Assembly: GCA_018644785.1 (NCBI GenBank) | Contig: JABGPV010000027.1 | Span: 1-29,853, forward strand | DNA: 29,853 bases | Direction: 5' to 3' | Origin: Deltaproteobacteria bacterium | Lineage (GTDB): Bacteria; Desulfobacterota; DSM-4660; Desulfatiglandales; Desulfatiglandaceae | Part shown: positions 1 to 8,301 of the stretch, piece by piece | Layout of the letters: each line of letters begins with the position of its first letter | Position numbering within the stretch: the stretch's first letter is position 1 | Translations under genes and position numbers: made by a program | Notes under the pieces: generated by a model | What the model saw: the letters and a program-made list of their open reading frames with translations, nothing else | Database searches by the model: none | What the model was told of the DNA's origin: nothing

Positions 1-363
1 GTAATTGACCACAAGCCACACTCCGCAGAAAACAAAATTCAACCCTTTTAACATCAATGTGGGGTAACCGTAACCATCGGCATTGAGGCTGCCCGCAGCA
101 CACATGGCCCCCACAAAGAGGGTGTGGATATGGTCTGCCGTGTAGATAAACATGAAGAGGGACAAAAGCTGAAAGGCAGACACATAGGCAAATATGACAG
201 AGACAAGGTAGGTTTTCCGCTCAAGATTCAGCTGGGTGGGGGCGCCGCTCGAAAGATCCCAGGACCGGATAATCCGAATACCCGTAAAAGACGCATAGGC
301 GGCAAACGCAGCCACAAGCAATGAGGCCGATATCAGGGCTATGATACCGGGATTCAGGATCAC
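1..363 (-). CDS. Integral membrane protein, N-terminal part (runs off the window start)
   Basis: The first 121 codons are visible and the rest lies beyond base 1. I chose the GTG start at 363-361 because it overlaps the stop of the upstream ABC ATPase in a GTGA arrangement, typical of translational coupling. Hydrophobic stretches at about residues 6-26, 51-74 and from 103 onward suggest a multi-pass inner-membrane protein. Between them is a conserved-looking TADHIHTLF...GAMCAAGSLN stretch (75-94), whose His and Cys residues could matter for a redox or transport role. Coupling to an ABC ATPase suggests it is part of, or works with, that transporter. It does not look like a canonical FtsX/MacB permease in the visible part. 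I do not recognise its function. Confidence 0.7.
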   Translation of the reverse strand, partial: MILNPGIIALISASLLVAAFAAYASFTGIRIIRSWDLSSGAPTQLNLERKTYLVSVIFAYVSAFQLLSLFMFIYTADHIHTLFVGAMCAAGSLNADGYGYPTLMLKGLNFVFCGVWLVVNY

Positions 364-1046
364 TTTTCGGCCCCATTTTCCACGATTTCACCGTCCCGTA
401 AACCCACAACACGATCCACCCCGTCATATCCTGACACCAGGGGGTCATGGCTGGCGATGAGGATGGTTTTTCCGTCCTCTTTAAACCCGACCATGAGGGC
501 CATAAACTGCCTGGACAATTTCGTGTCCAGATGGGCTGTGGGCTCATCGGCGATGATGACGGAGGGATCGTTAATCAGCGCCCTTGAAATGACCACCCGT
601 TGCTGTTCACCACCGGAGAGGTTCTCCACCTTTTCATGGGCCTTTGGTCCCATATCGAGTCGCCGAATAAGATCCTGAGCCTTTTCTTTCACGACTGCAT
701 GCTTTCTTCCCGTGGGATAGACGGGAATCATGATATTTTCCAGCACGGTGATGCCCCTGATCAGGTTGTAATCCTGAAAGATGAAGCCAAAGGTGTCCCT
801 GCGAATACCCGCGGCAAATCGTTCCGGAAGGCTGGTTGTCTCACGGCCTTTCACCGTGATCCTTCCGGATGTGGGTCTCGACATACACCCGATAATACTG
901 AGCAGGGTGGTTTTGCCGGAACCGCTGGGCCCTTTGAACACCGTCATCCGGCCCATCTCGATGCGTAAATCAATGCCCTTCAGCGCCTCAAAAGCGTTGG
1001 CCCTGCCCATGTTGAAGGTCTTGTTAATATGAGACAGCTCGATCAT
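360..1046 (-). CDS. ABC transporter ATP-binding protein, LolD/MacB type
   Basis: 228 residues, the usual length for a stand-alone LolD/MacB/FtsE-type nucleotide-binding subunit. Walker A GPSGSGKTT is at residues 39-47, the Q-loop Gln at about 91 (IFQDYNL), the signature LSGGEQQR at 143-150, Walker B IIADEP with D167/E168, and the switch His at 200 (IASH). The family powers substrate extrusion or lipoprotein/peptide handling by a partner FtsX-like permease, which is not visible here. The next gene downstream is a membrane protein overlapping by 4 bp. A good promoter lies upstream (1120-1148). The substrate cannot be read from the sequence. Confidence 0.9.
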   Translation of the reverse strand: MIELSHINKTFNMGRANAFEALKGIDLRIEMGRMTVFKGPSGSGKTTLLSIIGCMSRPTSGRITVKGRETTSLPERFAAGIRRDTFGFIFQDYNLIRGITVLENIMIPVYPTGRKHAVVKEKAQDLIRRLDMGPKAHEKVENLSGGEQQRVVISRALINDPSVIIADEPTAHLDTKLSRQFMALMVGFKEDGKTILIASHDPLVSGYDGVDRVVGLRDGEIVENGAEK

Positions 1047-1119
1047 GTTTCACCCGCTCACCTGGATCGGATCAGGCTCAATATAACCTTTAATGATGGA
1101 AAAATACTTCATGAAATTC

Positions 1120-1148
1120 AGTATATGCAAAAGGTGGGACAGGGTCAA
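1120..1148 (-). promoter_or_regulatory. Candidate sigma70 promoter for the ABC/membrane protein operon
   Basis: On the minus strand TTGACC (1148-1143) is followed after 17 nt by TATACT (1125-1120). It lies about 70 nt upstream of the ABC ATPase start and is divergent to the alcohol dehydrogenase promoter. Prediction from sequence only. Confidence 0.55.
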
Positions 1149-1184
1149 GAGTTGCGATTCACGGGGTGCAAGTCATGAAATGAA

Positions 1185-1213
1185 TTGAAAAATCTTTTCT
1201 GTTCGATTAAACT
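1185..1213 (+). promoter_or_regulatory. Candidate sigma70 promoter for the alcohol dehydrogenase
   Basis: TTGAAA (1185-1190), 17-nt spacer, TAAACT (1208-1213), about 44 nt before the ATG at 1258. The -35 matches 5/6 and the -10 4/6. The surrounding DNA is A/T rich. Confidence 0.4.
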
Positions 1214-1257
1214 CAACTTTCATTAATTAAAAGATATGTTCCTTTTGATAAAAGACG

Positions 1258-2433
1258 ATGACAACCCCATATCACATTTCAAATACGCCTGAATTATTAA
1301 TGGGCTGCGGCTCGGCCCATAACCTATACGAGTTGACAGACCGATACAAAGGCCCTGTCTTAATTATTACCGGCGACCGCACATGGGAAAACATTCGCTT
1401 CTGCCCCGGTTTTCTGGATAAATTGAAATCCACAAACCGATTCGCAGGTCTTGTAAAGATTATTCATGAGCCCTCTCCGGATGACATTGATAACGCTGTC
1501 AAGCGTTATCAGGACAAAAAGATGGGTTGTGTTGTCTCCATTGGCGGCGGCAGTGTCATGGATGCCGGAAAAGCGATTTCAGCCATGTTGAAATCGGAAG
1601 GGAGTGTCAGAGACTATCTTGAAGGGATTGGGAACAGAGTTCCCACCGGTCGAAAAGTCCCCTTCATTGCGGTGCCCACTACTGCCGGCACCGGGAGTGA
1701 GGCAACCCAGAATGCGGTGATTTCCGAGCATGGACCGGAAGGGTTTAAAAAATCCCTCCGCCACATGAATTACGTTCCGAATATGGCTGTCGTAGACCCG
1801 GAACTAACGGTAAGCTGCCCGCCCGAAACGACCGCTGCAAGCGGCATGGACGCCTTTACACAGTTGGTTGAGTCTTATCTGTCAACCCGGGCAAACCCCT
1901 TTACGGATGCTCTGGCCTTTGATGCCATCGGCAGGCTGTATGGTTCACTTGAACAAGCCTACAGGCAAGGCGAGACCCTTGAAGCCCGTTTTGAAATTGC
2001 CTATGCCGCCTACATTTCCGGCATCACGCTGGCCAACGCGGGGCTGGGCCTGGTGCACGGTTTTGCGCAACCCCTGGGCTCCCTTTTCGGAATCCCCCAC
2101 GGTGTCGTGTGCGGGACCCTTATGGCGGCAGTGAACCGGGTTACAGCCCAAAAGCTTACCCGTCATGGGATGGAAAGCAGTACGGCATTTAAAAAATACG
2201 TTAAAATCGGAAAATTATTCGCCGGCTCCCAGGCCAAAGGGGATGTTTACTATCTGGACTTCTGCATCAATGAGATTGAGAGACTGACCGAAGAATTAAA
2301 ACTGCCCCTTCTCTCAGATTATGGAATAACCGGAAAGGATTTCGATAAAATCATCGTTTCCACCGGCTTGAAATATCATCCGGTCCAATTGAATGAAAAG
2401 GATTTAGTGTCAATTTTGAGACATCGGGTGTAA
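1258..2433 (+). CDS. Iron-containing (group III) alcohol dehydrogenase
   Basis: 391 residues, normal for the family. These enzymes interconvert alcohols or polyols and aldehydes/ketones with NAD(P) and one divalent metal. The N-terminal half carries the nucleotide-binding GGGSVMDAGKA (96-106) and PTTAGTGSEAT (140-150). The C-terminal metal site has D198 (GMDAF), H267 (LVHG) and H281 (IPHG), with H267 and H281 spaced 14 apart as in FucO. The position of the second FucO ligand (D+4) is Gln202 instead of His. The ribosome binding site before 1258 is weak but no better start is seen. It is followed 22 nt later by the C_GCAxxG_C_C gene. The substrate is unknown; a polyol or hydroxyacid would fit the nearby sugar genes. 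Confidence 0.9.
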   Translation: MTTPYHISNTPELLMGCGSAHNLYELTDRYKGPVLIITGDRTWENIRFCPGFLDKLKSTNRFAGLVKIIHEPSPDDIDNAVKRYQDKKMGCVVSIGGGSVMDAGKAISAMLKSEGSVRDYLEGIGNRVPTGRKVPFIAVPTTAGTGSEATQNAVISEHGPEGFKKSLRHMNYVPNMAVVDPELTVSCPPETTAASGMDAFTQLVESYLSTRANPFTDALAFDAIGRLYGSLEQAYRQGETLEARFEIAYAAYISGITLANAGLGLVHGFAQPLGSLFGIPHGVVCGTLMAAVNRVTAQKLTRHGMESSTAFKKYVKIGKLFAGSQAKGDVYYLDFCINEIERLTEELKLPLLSDYGITGKDFDKIIVSTGLKYHPVQLNEKDLVSILRHRV

Positions 2434-2455
2434 TCATTTTTGATATGGGCGTGAA

Positions 2456-3031
2456 ATGGAAACAATAAAGATGAAAAATGAAGAACTGTTGGCAAAAGCA
2501 TTTGAGCGGGGTTTTGAATTTGAAAAAAAATATCACGGCTGTGCCCAGTGCGCAGTTGGTGCCTTGTACGACGTCTTCCCGGAATTGAGGAATGAAGCCG
2601 TATTCAGGGCCGCCAGCGGTCTCGGCGGTGGCCTCGGGTTGACGTGCAAAGGGCACTGCGGTGCTCTGACAGGGGGGGTCATGGTACTCAGCCAGTTATA
2701 CGGGCGCGAGTTGACCCAAATCGCCGATCCGGACCGAAAGCGGGCGGTGGCCTTTCGTCTGGGCGAAAATATGGCACGGAAGTTTCTGGATGAATACGGC
2801 ACCATCATCTGCGAGAAAATCCACCAGAAAGTGATGGGAAGATCTTTCAGCCTTCTGGACCCAAAAGACAAAGAAGCCTTTGAAGCAGCGGGTGGGCACG
2901 AAACGGCCTGCCCTTCCGTCGTCGGCAATGGGGTTCGATGGGCGGCTGAATTGCTCGTGGAGGAAAGGGAGAAAGAACTGAATATCCAACCAACACCAAA
3001 CCGTTATTTTAACATCCCCCGATCCACCTGA
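2456..3031 (+). CDS. C_GCAxxG_C_C family putative redox protein
   Basis: 191 residues. The family signature is visible: HGCAQCAVGAL (C29, C32), TCKGHCGALTGG (C64, C68), then isolated C119 and C152. The family is thought to bind a metal or Fe-S centre or to use reactive cysteines in electron transfer, but no reaction is established. It is probably co-transcribed with the alcohol dehydrogenase 22 nt upstream, suggesting a redox partner or accessory role (inference). The start is either ATG 2456 or ATG 2471 (MKNEELL); neither has a strong ribosome binding site. No signal peptide or membrane segment, so probably cytoplasmic. Confidence 0.8.
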   Translation: METIKMKNEELLAKAFERGFEFEKKYHGCAQCAVGALYDVFPELRNEAVFRAASGLGGGLGLTCKGHCGALTGGVMVLSQLYGRELTQIADPDRKRAVAFRLGENMARKFLDEYGTIICEKIHQKVMGRSFSLLDPKDKEAFEAAGGHETACPSVVGNGVRWAAELLVEEREKELNIQPTPNRYFNIPRST

Positions 3032-3084
3032 AAAGTTAGCGTTTTCTTTCATCTATTTTCCTATTCACACACCCTTTTTGAATA

Positions 3085-3116
3085 TTGACATTAACATATT
3101 ATTGCAATATTATTTC
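3085..3116 (+). promoter_or_regulatory. Promoter with candidate GntR operator (site A), upstream of the E3-like gene
   Basis: TTGACA (3085-3090), 17-nt spacer, TATTAT (3108-3113). The sequence ATTGCAATATTATTTC (3101-3116) covers the end of the spacer and the -10 box. It is matched by similar motifs at 16336-16351, 17856-17871 and 18116-18131, each at the same distance from a TTGAC -35 box. The promoter is near consensus; the operator role is an inference. Confidence 0.6.
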
Positions 3117-3238
3117 ATTATAGATCTGCAGCCAATTTAAGGTTAAGCCTGTTAAAGAAAACTGGAAGAATAAAATGGTTCTAATCGTTTCAACAACCAT
3201 TAACAAAAATGATTAAACCGGCAAAAGAGGTGAAGCAT

Positions 3239-4612
3239 ATGAAAGATGTAATTGTCATCGGAGGAGGAGCGGGCGGGGTACCCGCAGCCATCAGAGCGGC
3301 GCAACTGGGAGCGGATGTGGCCCTTGTTGAAGCCGGAGAATTCGGCGGGCTATGCATGAACAGGGGTTGCGTCCCTTTCGGACATATGATGCTGGCATCG
3401 AATGTACTTGGGGCAGTTTCATTCGGGAAAAAACTGGGATTAAACTTTGATGACATCACCAGGGATTATGCGGAACTGAAAAAGCGGCAGGATGAACTCA
3501 TCGGTTTCATGCGGATGGGTGTCAGCAGCACGTTGAAGAAAAATAAAATAGAGCTGATTGAAGGAAAGGGAGAACTTTTCGGAAACGGAAAAGTGACGGT
3601 TAATGGCAAGAGTATTTCGTGCAAGAATGTCATCCTGGCCACAGGCGCAACCTGGGTGAAACCCGATTTTCCCGGAAGCGACATTGAAGAAGTCATTAAC
3701 AGCGATGACCTGCTGACCGCGGATGAACTGCCGGAACGCGCACTGCTATTCGGTCGCAGCCCATGGCTCCTGGAAATCGCTCAATTTCTCCACCGGTTTG
3801 GCAAGAAGGTGGTCCTGGCCACACCTGGAAAATCGATTCTTGCAAACGAAAGTAAGGCCATCCGGACGCGTCTGAATAAAGCGCTGAAAACCGAAGGGAT
3901 TGAAATCAAACGTGAGGCTGAAATCACGGATATCAAAAAACAAAAGGGTGGCCTTTCAGTAGCGCTCAATTTCAAGAAAGGGAGCGATACCGTTTTAGTG
4001 GATCGCATTATCCATATTGAAAGAGCACCCTCGTTGAAAGGCTTGGGTCTTTCGAGTGTCGGCCTTGATGAAAACGCCGAAGTCCTGGAAGTGGACCGAA
4101 GGATGGAAACAACCGCGAAAGGAATTTATGCCATCGGAGACCTCACCGGTCCCCAGGAACGTCATTACTCCCATTTGTCTTCAGAAGGGGCCATCGTTGC
4201 CGCGGAAAATGCCATGGGATTGAACAGCACCATGAACCCATTAACCTTCACCCGCGTCCTGTTTACACAACCCCAGGTGGCCAGTGTGGGAATGACGGAA
4301 AAAGAAGCCAAGAAAGCCGGCCATGATGTGATTGTGGGCTCCGCCCCCTACGGGATGAACCCTCTCGGCATGCTCCTTTCGGAAAACGAAGGGATTGTGG
4401 AAGTGGTGGCGGATCAGAAATATGGAGAAGTCCTCGGCACACACTTTGTGGGAAGCAATGTGGCTGAAATGGCCGGGCAGGCCATCCTTACCATCCAGAT
4501 GGAAGGGACACTGGAAGATCTGGCAAGGGCCTCTTTCCCCCATCCGACGCTCAGCGAATCCCTTCCGGAGGCAGCACGAAATGCGCTGGGGAGGCACATA
4601 TATCTGCCCTGA
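3239..4612 (+). CDS. Dihydrolipoyl dehydrogenase-like FAD disulfide oxidoreductase (E3)
   Basis: Pyridine-nucleotide disulfide oxidoreductase of 457 residues, the E3 length. N-terminal FAD fold GGGAGG (8-13), redox-active Cys pair C39/C44 (GLCMNRGC), a central NAD fold, a second FAD motif around YAIGDLTG, and the C-terminal HPTLSE with H435/E440, the His-Glu base pair of lipoamide dehydrogenases. I chose ATG 3239 over 3209 because AGAGGTG sits at 3226-3232. Usual E3 proteins have IPSK after the second Cys; here it is VPFG. It lacks a linked E1/E2 but shares its promoter motif with the E1/E2 operon at 18278, so it is the likely E3 of that complex. Mercuric reductase-like or soluble transhydrogenase-like activity is less likely. 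Confidence 0.85.
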   Translation: MKDVIVIGGGAGGVPAAIRAAQLGADVALVEAGEFGGLCMNRGCVPFGHMMLASNVLGAVSFGKKLGLNFDDITRDYAELKKRQDELIGFMRMGVSSTLKKNKIELIEGKGELFGNGKVTVNGKSISCKNVILATGATWVKPDFPGSDIEEVINSDDLLTADELPERALLFGRSPWLLEIAQFLHRFGKKVVLATPGKSILANESKAIRTRLNKALKTEGIEIKREAEITDIKKQKGGLSVALNFKKGSDTVLVDRIIHIERAPSLKGLGLSSVGLDENAEVLEVDRRMETTAKGIYAIGDLTGPQERHYSHLSSEGAIVAAENAMGLNSTMNPLTFTRVLFTQPQVASVGMTEKEAKKAGHDVIVGSAPYGMNPLGMLLSENEGIVEVVADQKYGEVLGTHFVGSNVAEMAGQAILTIQMEGTLEDLARASFPHPTLSESLPEAARNALGRHIYLP

Positions 4613-4663
4613 ATAATGGTGTGCCCAATCTGAAACCGATGATCCGAAAATAGGAGAAATATC

Positions 4664-5110
4664 ATGATCAAAAAAGTTCTGGTGGCGGTGGACGGTTCTG
4701 AACACTCGTTAAAAGCCGTCGATTATGCGATTGATGTTGCTTTGAAATATGAAAGCGAGATCTATTTGCTTCATGTGATCGACAAAGTGGAGATTCCTGA
4801 AGAATTAAAAAAATACGCCAGTGTTGAAAAAATTGAGGACCCACCCGAATATCTCGTTTTTACCGAAATCGGAAATCGCATCCTTAAGAAAGCGGAAGAT
4901 CAGGCCCGAAAAGAGGGCATTAAAAAAATACATGCCATCATTCAGGAAGGGAATGCCGCAGAAAAAATCACGACGTTCGCCCGCGACAACCACATTGACT
5001 GGATTTTCATGGGAAGCCGGGGATTGGGAGGCGTCAAAGGCCTTCTCATGGGAAGCGTTTCCAACAAAGTCTGTCACCTGACGGAATCCACCTGTATCAC
5101 CGTAAAGTAG
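4664..5110 (+). CDS. Universal stress protein (UspA family)
   Basis: 148 residues, a single Usp domain. It begins with the typical KKVLVAVDGSEHSLKA strand-helix and ends with the ATP-binding GSRGLGGVKGLLMGSVS loop (G-2x-G-9x-G-S type). An AGGAG box lies before ATG 4664. It sits 51 nt after the E3-like gene and 23 nt before the FGGY kinase, so it belongs to the same operon. Usp proteins bind ATP/AMP and help survival under stress or starvation; the specific role here is unknown. Confidence 0.9.
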   Translation: MIKKVLVAVDGSEHSLKAVDYAIDVALKYESEIYLLHVIDKVEIPEELKKYASVEKIEDPPEYLVFTEIGNRILKKAEDQARKEGIKKIHAIIQEGNAAEKITTFARDNHIDWIFMGSRGLGGVKGLLMGSVSNKVCHLTESTCITVK

Positions 5111-5133
5111 TGCCGTTCAAGGAGGAGCTTCTC

Positions 5134-6687
5134 ATGACCGTTAAAGAAGGCCCATACGTCATGGGCATAGACGGCGGAACCGAATCCATTCGAATCGGTT
5201 TGTTTGATCTCAAGGGCAATCTTCTTCACAGCAGCAGCAAGGCCTACAAAACCCACCACCCCCAATCGGGTTGGGCGGAACAGGACCCGGAGGCTTGGTG
5301 GACTTCCCTCAAGGAAGCCATGGCCGAACTTCTGGGGAATTCAGAGGTTGATCCCGGTTCAATCAAGGGAATCGCCGCGGATACCACCTGCTGCACCGTG
5401 GTATTCCTGGATCAACACATGAATCCGCTGAGCAATGCCCTATTATGGATGGACGTGCGTGCGGCCAAAGAGTCCCGCTTTATCGCCCAAAGCGGGCATC
5501 CGGCTTTAAAGTACAACGGTCATGGCAATGTGAGTGCCGAGTGGATGCCCTGCAAAGCCCTTTGGATGAAACGAAACAAACCCGATGTCTATTCAAGGGC
5601 CGCCGTAGTATGCGAGTATCAAGACTTCATCAACTATCGACTGACCGGGCAAAAAACCGCCAGCATTAACAATGCATCGGTCCGGTGGTATTATGATGAG
5701 GAGAATGGCGGATTCCCGGCCTCCTTCTATGAAGCCATCGAACTGGGTGACCTGCTGGACAAATTCCCTTCCAGGGTCCTGGATATGGATCAACCGGTGG
5801 GAGGACTCACCCGTGAGGCCGCATCCCAGTTGGGGCTCAAGGAAGGAACCCTTGTGGCCGAAGGAGGCGCCGACGCCTTCGTGGGCATGGTGGGTCTGAA
5901 CGTTATTGAACCGGGAAGGCTGGCTTTCATTACCGGATCCTCTCACCTGCATCTCGGGATGGCATCAAAGGCTTTCCACGCAAAAGGGATCTTCGGAACC
6001 TACCCCAACGGGGTGCTTCGGGGACAGCATACAGTCGAAGGGGGGCAGATTTCCACCGGTTCCATCCTCAAATGGTTTAAGACCCATTTCCTGAAGGGAC
6101 AAGCCATGGAAGCCGAAGCCTTGAACAAAGGGCTCTACGAGATGATGGACGAAAAGGCGCAAGAAGTTCCCGTGGGCTCGGAAGGGCTCATCGTCCTGGA
6201 TTCATTTCAGGGGAATCGCACCCCTCTGGTGGATCCGAATCTCAGGGGAGCCATATGGGGTCTCAGCCTGAGGCACGAACCCGAACATGTTTTTCGGGCC
6301 ATTCTGGAAGGGATTGCCTACGGTACGGAATTTATTTTTCGTCAATTCCGTGAGGCCGGGTATGACACAAAGGAGATTTTCGCCTGCGGCGGCCCCACCA
6401 AAAGCCGTCTCTGGATGCAAATTCATGCGGATGTGAGCGGCGTACCCATCGCCATCCCCAAAGTTCAGGACGCGCCGCTTTTGGGATCCGCCATCCTGGC
6501 TGCCGTTGCCTCGGGACTCTACCCCGATGTCAAGAGTGCGGCGGAAAACATGGTCACCATATCCCGGCTCATTGAACCCGACCAAACAAATCATGAGGCA
6601 TACGGTTTTTATGTGGACCGGTACATCGACACATACGAACAAATGTCGGCATTGATGCATCAAATGACGGCACATCTGCGTTCATAA
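5134..6687 (+). CDS. FGGY-family carbohydrate kinase (ribulokinase-like)
   Basis: About 517 residues, two actin-like ATPase domains. The N-terminal phosphate-binding strand reads MGIDGGTESIRIGLFDLKG, and GWAEQDPEAWW follows, as in COG1069-type ketose/polyol kinases. GGADAFVGMVG carries the expected catalytic Asp, and the C-terminal ACGGPTKSRLWMQIHADV is the adenine-side glycine-rich motif. I chose ATG 5134 because AAGGAGGAG at 5119-5127 precedes it; an upstream GTG at 5110 overlapping the Usp stop is less likely. The reaction is ATP-dependent phosphorylation of a ketose or polyol. It is one of three FGGY kinases in this window; the other two are on the opposite strand and only distantly similar. 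Confidence 0.9.
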   Translation: MTVKEGPYVMGIDGGTESIRIGLFDLKGNLLHSSSKAYKTHHPQSGWAEQDPEAWWTSLKEAMAELLGNSEVDPGSIKGIAADTTCCTVVFLDQHMNPLSNALLWMDVRAAKESRFIAQSGHPALKYNGHGNVSAEWMPCKALWMKRNKPDVYSRAAVVCEYQDFINYRLTGQKTASINNASVRWYYDEENGGFPASFYEAIELGDLLDKFPSRVLDMDQPVGGLTREAASQLGLKEGTLVAEGGADAFVGMVGLNVIEPGRLAFITGSSHLHLGMASKAFHAKGIFGTYPNGVLRGQHTVEGGQISTGSILKWFKTHFLKGQAMEAEALNKGLYEMMDEKAQEVPVGSEGLIVLDSFQGNRTPLVDPNLRGAIWGLSLRHEPEHVFRAILEGIAYGTEFIFRQFREAGYDTKEIFACGGPTKSRLWMQIHADVSGVPIAIPKVQDAPLLGSAILAAVASGLYPDVKSAAENMVTISRLIEPDQTNHEAYGFYVDRYIDTYEQMSALMHQMTAHLRS

Positions 6688-6706
6688 AAGGAGGGACTGA
6701 AAAAAA

Positions 6707-7540
6707 ATGGCATTTATCACGACCAACGACGGTGTAAAGATCTATTATGAAGAAACGGGCCGGGGCAAGCCGCTGGTCCTGATTCATGGCTGGTCCTGCT
6801 CGGGCAGGTTTTTCAAACGAAATATCCCTGAACTTGCAAAATCGTTCCGGGTGATCAATATGGACCTCCGGGGGCACGGTCTGTCCGAAAAACCACAGTG
6901 GGGCTACCGCATCTCTCGAATGGCCAAAGACGTAAAAGATTTGATCCAAGCCCTTGATTTGAAGGACGTCACGCTGCTCGGGTGGTCCATGGGCGGTTCG
7001 GTCATCTGGAGTTATCTGGATCTGTTCGGCAATGAGCACCTGGCCAAGACCATCATTGTGGACCAGTCTCCCCGTCAATATTATACGGGTGAATGGACAT
7101 GGGGGGGCGGGTGTATTGATGCCGAGGCCCTGGCGGTACTGACCACCCGATTGGAATATGATGTGGAAACTGTGTCCAAGGGAACTACCTGGGGATGTCT
7201 AACAAAGGAACCCACACCGGAAGAGGAAGCCTTCTTTGTGGGGGAGATGCAAAAATGCCCCGGATGGATTCAGGGGGCCATCATGGCGGACCACACCCAC
7301 CTGGACTGGCGAGACCTTCTGCCGAAAATCAACATTCCAACACTGGTGCTGGTGGCCAGGAAGAGCAAGATTTTCCCCTGGCAGGGGAGCGCCCATGTGG
7401 GAGAACAGATCCCCGGCGCTAAAACCGTCTTTTTTGAAGAGGGCGGACACATGCTGTTCTACGAGGAACCTGAGAAATTTAACCGGGTCGTGACGGATTT
7501 TGTTCTTGAAAAAGTTTGGGGGGAACGAAGGTCCTGTTAA
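6707..7540 (+). CDS. Alpha/beta hydrolase
   Basis: 277 residues, one alpha/beta hydrolase fold. The oxyanion HG is at 27-28 (LIHGWS), the nucleophile elbow GWSMGG gives S94, and the base is H248 (GGHML). The usual acid after the penultimate strand is not obvious (LVLVARKSKIFP), while D119 in IIVDQSP is a possible replacement. An AAGGAGGG box lies upstream of ATG 6707, and the gene follows the FGGY kinase after 19 nt, so it ends that operon. It could hydrolyse a lactone or ester of the imported sugar compound (inference). It converges with the nitrilase-family gene with an 8-nt gap. Confidence 0.85.
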   Translation: MAFITTNDGVKIYYEETGRGKPLVLIHGWSCSGRFFKRNIPELAKSFRVINMDLRGHGLSEKPQWGYRISRMAKDVKDLIQALDLKDVTLLGWSMGGSVIWSYLDLFGNEHLAKTIIVDQSPRQYYTGEWTWGGGCIDAEALAVLTTRLEYDVETVSKGTTWGCLTKEPTPEEEAFFVGEMQKCPGWIQGAIMADHTHLDWRDLLPKINIPTLVLVARKSKIFPWQGSAHVGEQIPGAKTVFFEEGGHMLFYEEPEKFNRVVTDFVLEKVWGERRSC

Positions 7541-7548
7541 CGGGGAAC

Positions 7549-8289
7549 CTACCAGTGCCAATCAAGCCTTGTTTCGTCCATATCAAAGGTGAGAAGCTGT
7601 TCCTCGGTCTCTCCCGCTTCAGCAATGACCACCCCGTTAGGCCCCACAATCATGCTGTGGCCCAGATTGATTTCACCTCGGTAGGAACCCACTGCGTTGG
7701 CCTTGCACACAAAAAAATTGTTTTCGCATGCTCTGACAATGGGAAGGGCACGGTTTTTGTCGATTTTTAACCGCGCCTCATTGACGGGATAATAGTGGGC
7801 GCAGGAAATCAGAAGCACCTCTGTCCCCGCTTCCTTGAGCTTTTGCGTCAACGTGGGAAAGCTCTGGTCACGGCAGATGATGGTCCCAAGGGTCAGATTT
7901 CCGGAACGAAAAGTCAATAGATCCGTCCCTCCCTGGAAGTATTTCTTTTCAAAGGAAACCAGATGCGTCTTATGATAAAAAAGCTTTTCACCGTCCCTCA
8001 GAAGGACAACGACGCTGTTGTATAGCTGATCTTTCACCCGGTATGGGGTCCCCACCACCAGGTTAATGCCCAATTCTTTCACCAGGGCCTCAAGCTCATC
8101 AATAGCACCGTTGATTTCATGGGAGGTCAGCTTTCGGAACGCGTCATAAATATAGCCGGTAATGCTGGTCTCCGGAAAATTCACCAGATCCACACCCCGG
8201 GCATGGGCCTTTCTGGCCCATGCCTTGATGTTTTCAACATTTCGTTCCACTTCCGGATAAAGGTGGATTTGGGCAGCGGCAATTTTCAT
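7549..8289 (-). CDS. Carbon-nitrogen hydrolase (nitrilase superfamily)
   Basis: 246 residues, complete nitrilase fold. The catalytic triad is readable: E40 (NFPETS), K107 (YHKTHL) and C139 (IICRDQS). Family members hydrolyse amides, nitriles or carbamoyl groups, or transfer acyl groups; the substrate is unknown. It is the last gene of the minus-strand transport/kinase operon, 12 nt after an FGGY kinase, so an amide-type nutrient or metabolite-repair role is possible. Cytoplasmic; no signal peptide. Confidence 0.85.
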   Translation of the reverse strand: MKIAAAQIHLYPEVERNVENIKAWARKAHARGVDLVNFPETSITGYIYDAFRKLTSHEINGAIDELEALVKELGINLVVGTPYRVKDQLYNSVVVLLRDGEKLFYHKTHLVSFEKKYFQGGTDLLTFRSGNLTLGTIICRDQSFPTLTQKLKEAGTEVLLISCAHYYPVNEARLKIDKNRALPIVRACENNFFVCKANAVGSYRGEINLGHSMIVGPNGVVIAEAGETEEQLLTFDMDETRLDWHW

Positions 8290-8301
8290 GAAGCCCCCTT
8301 T

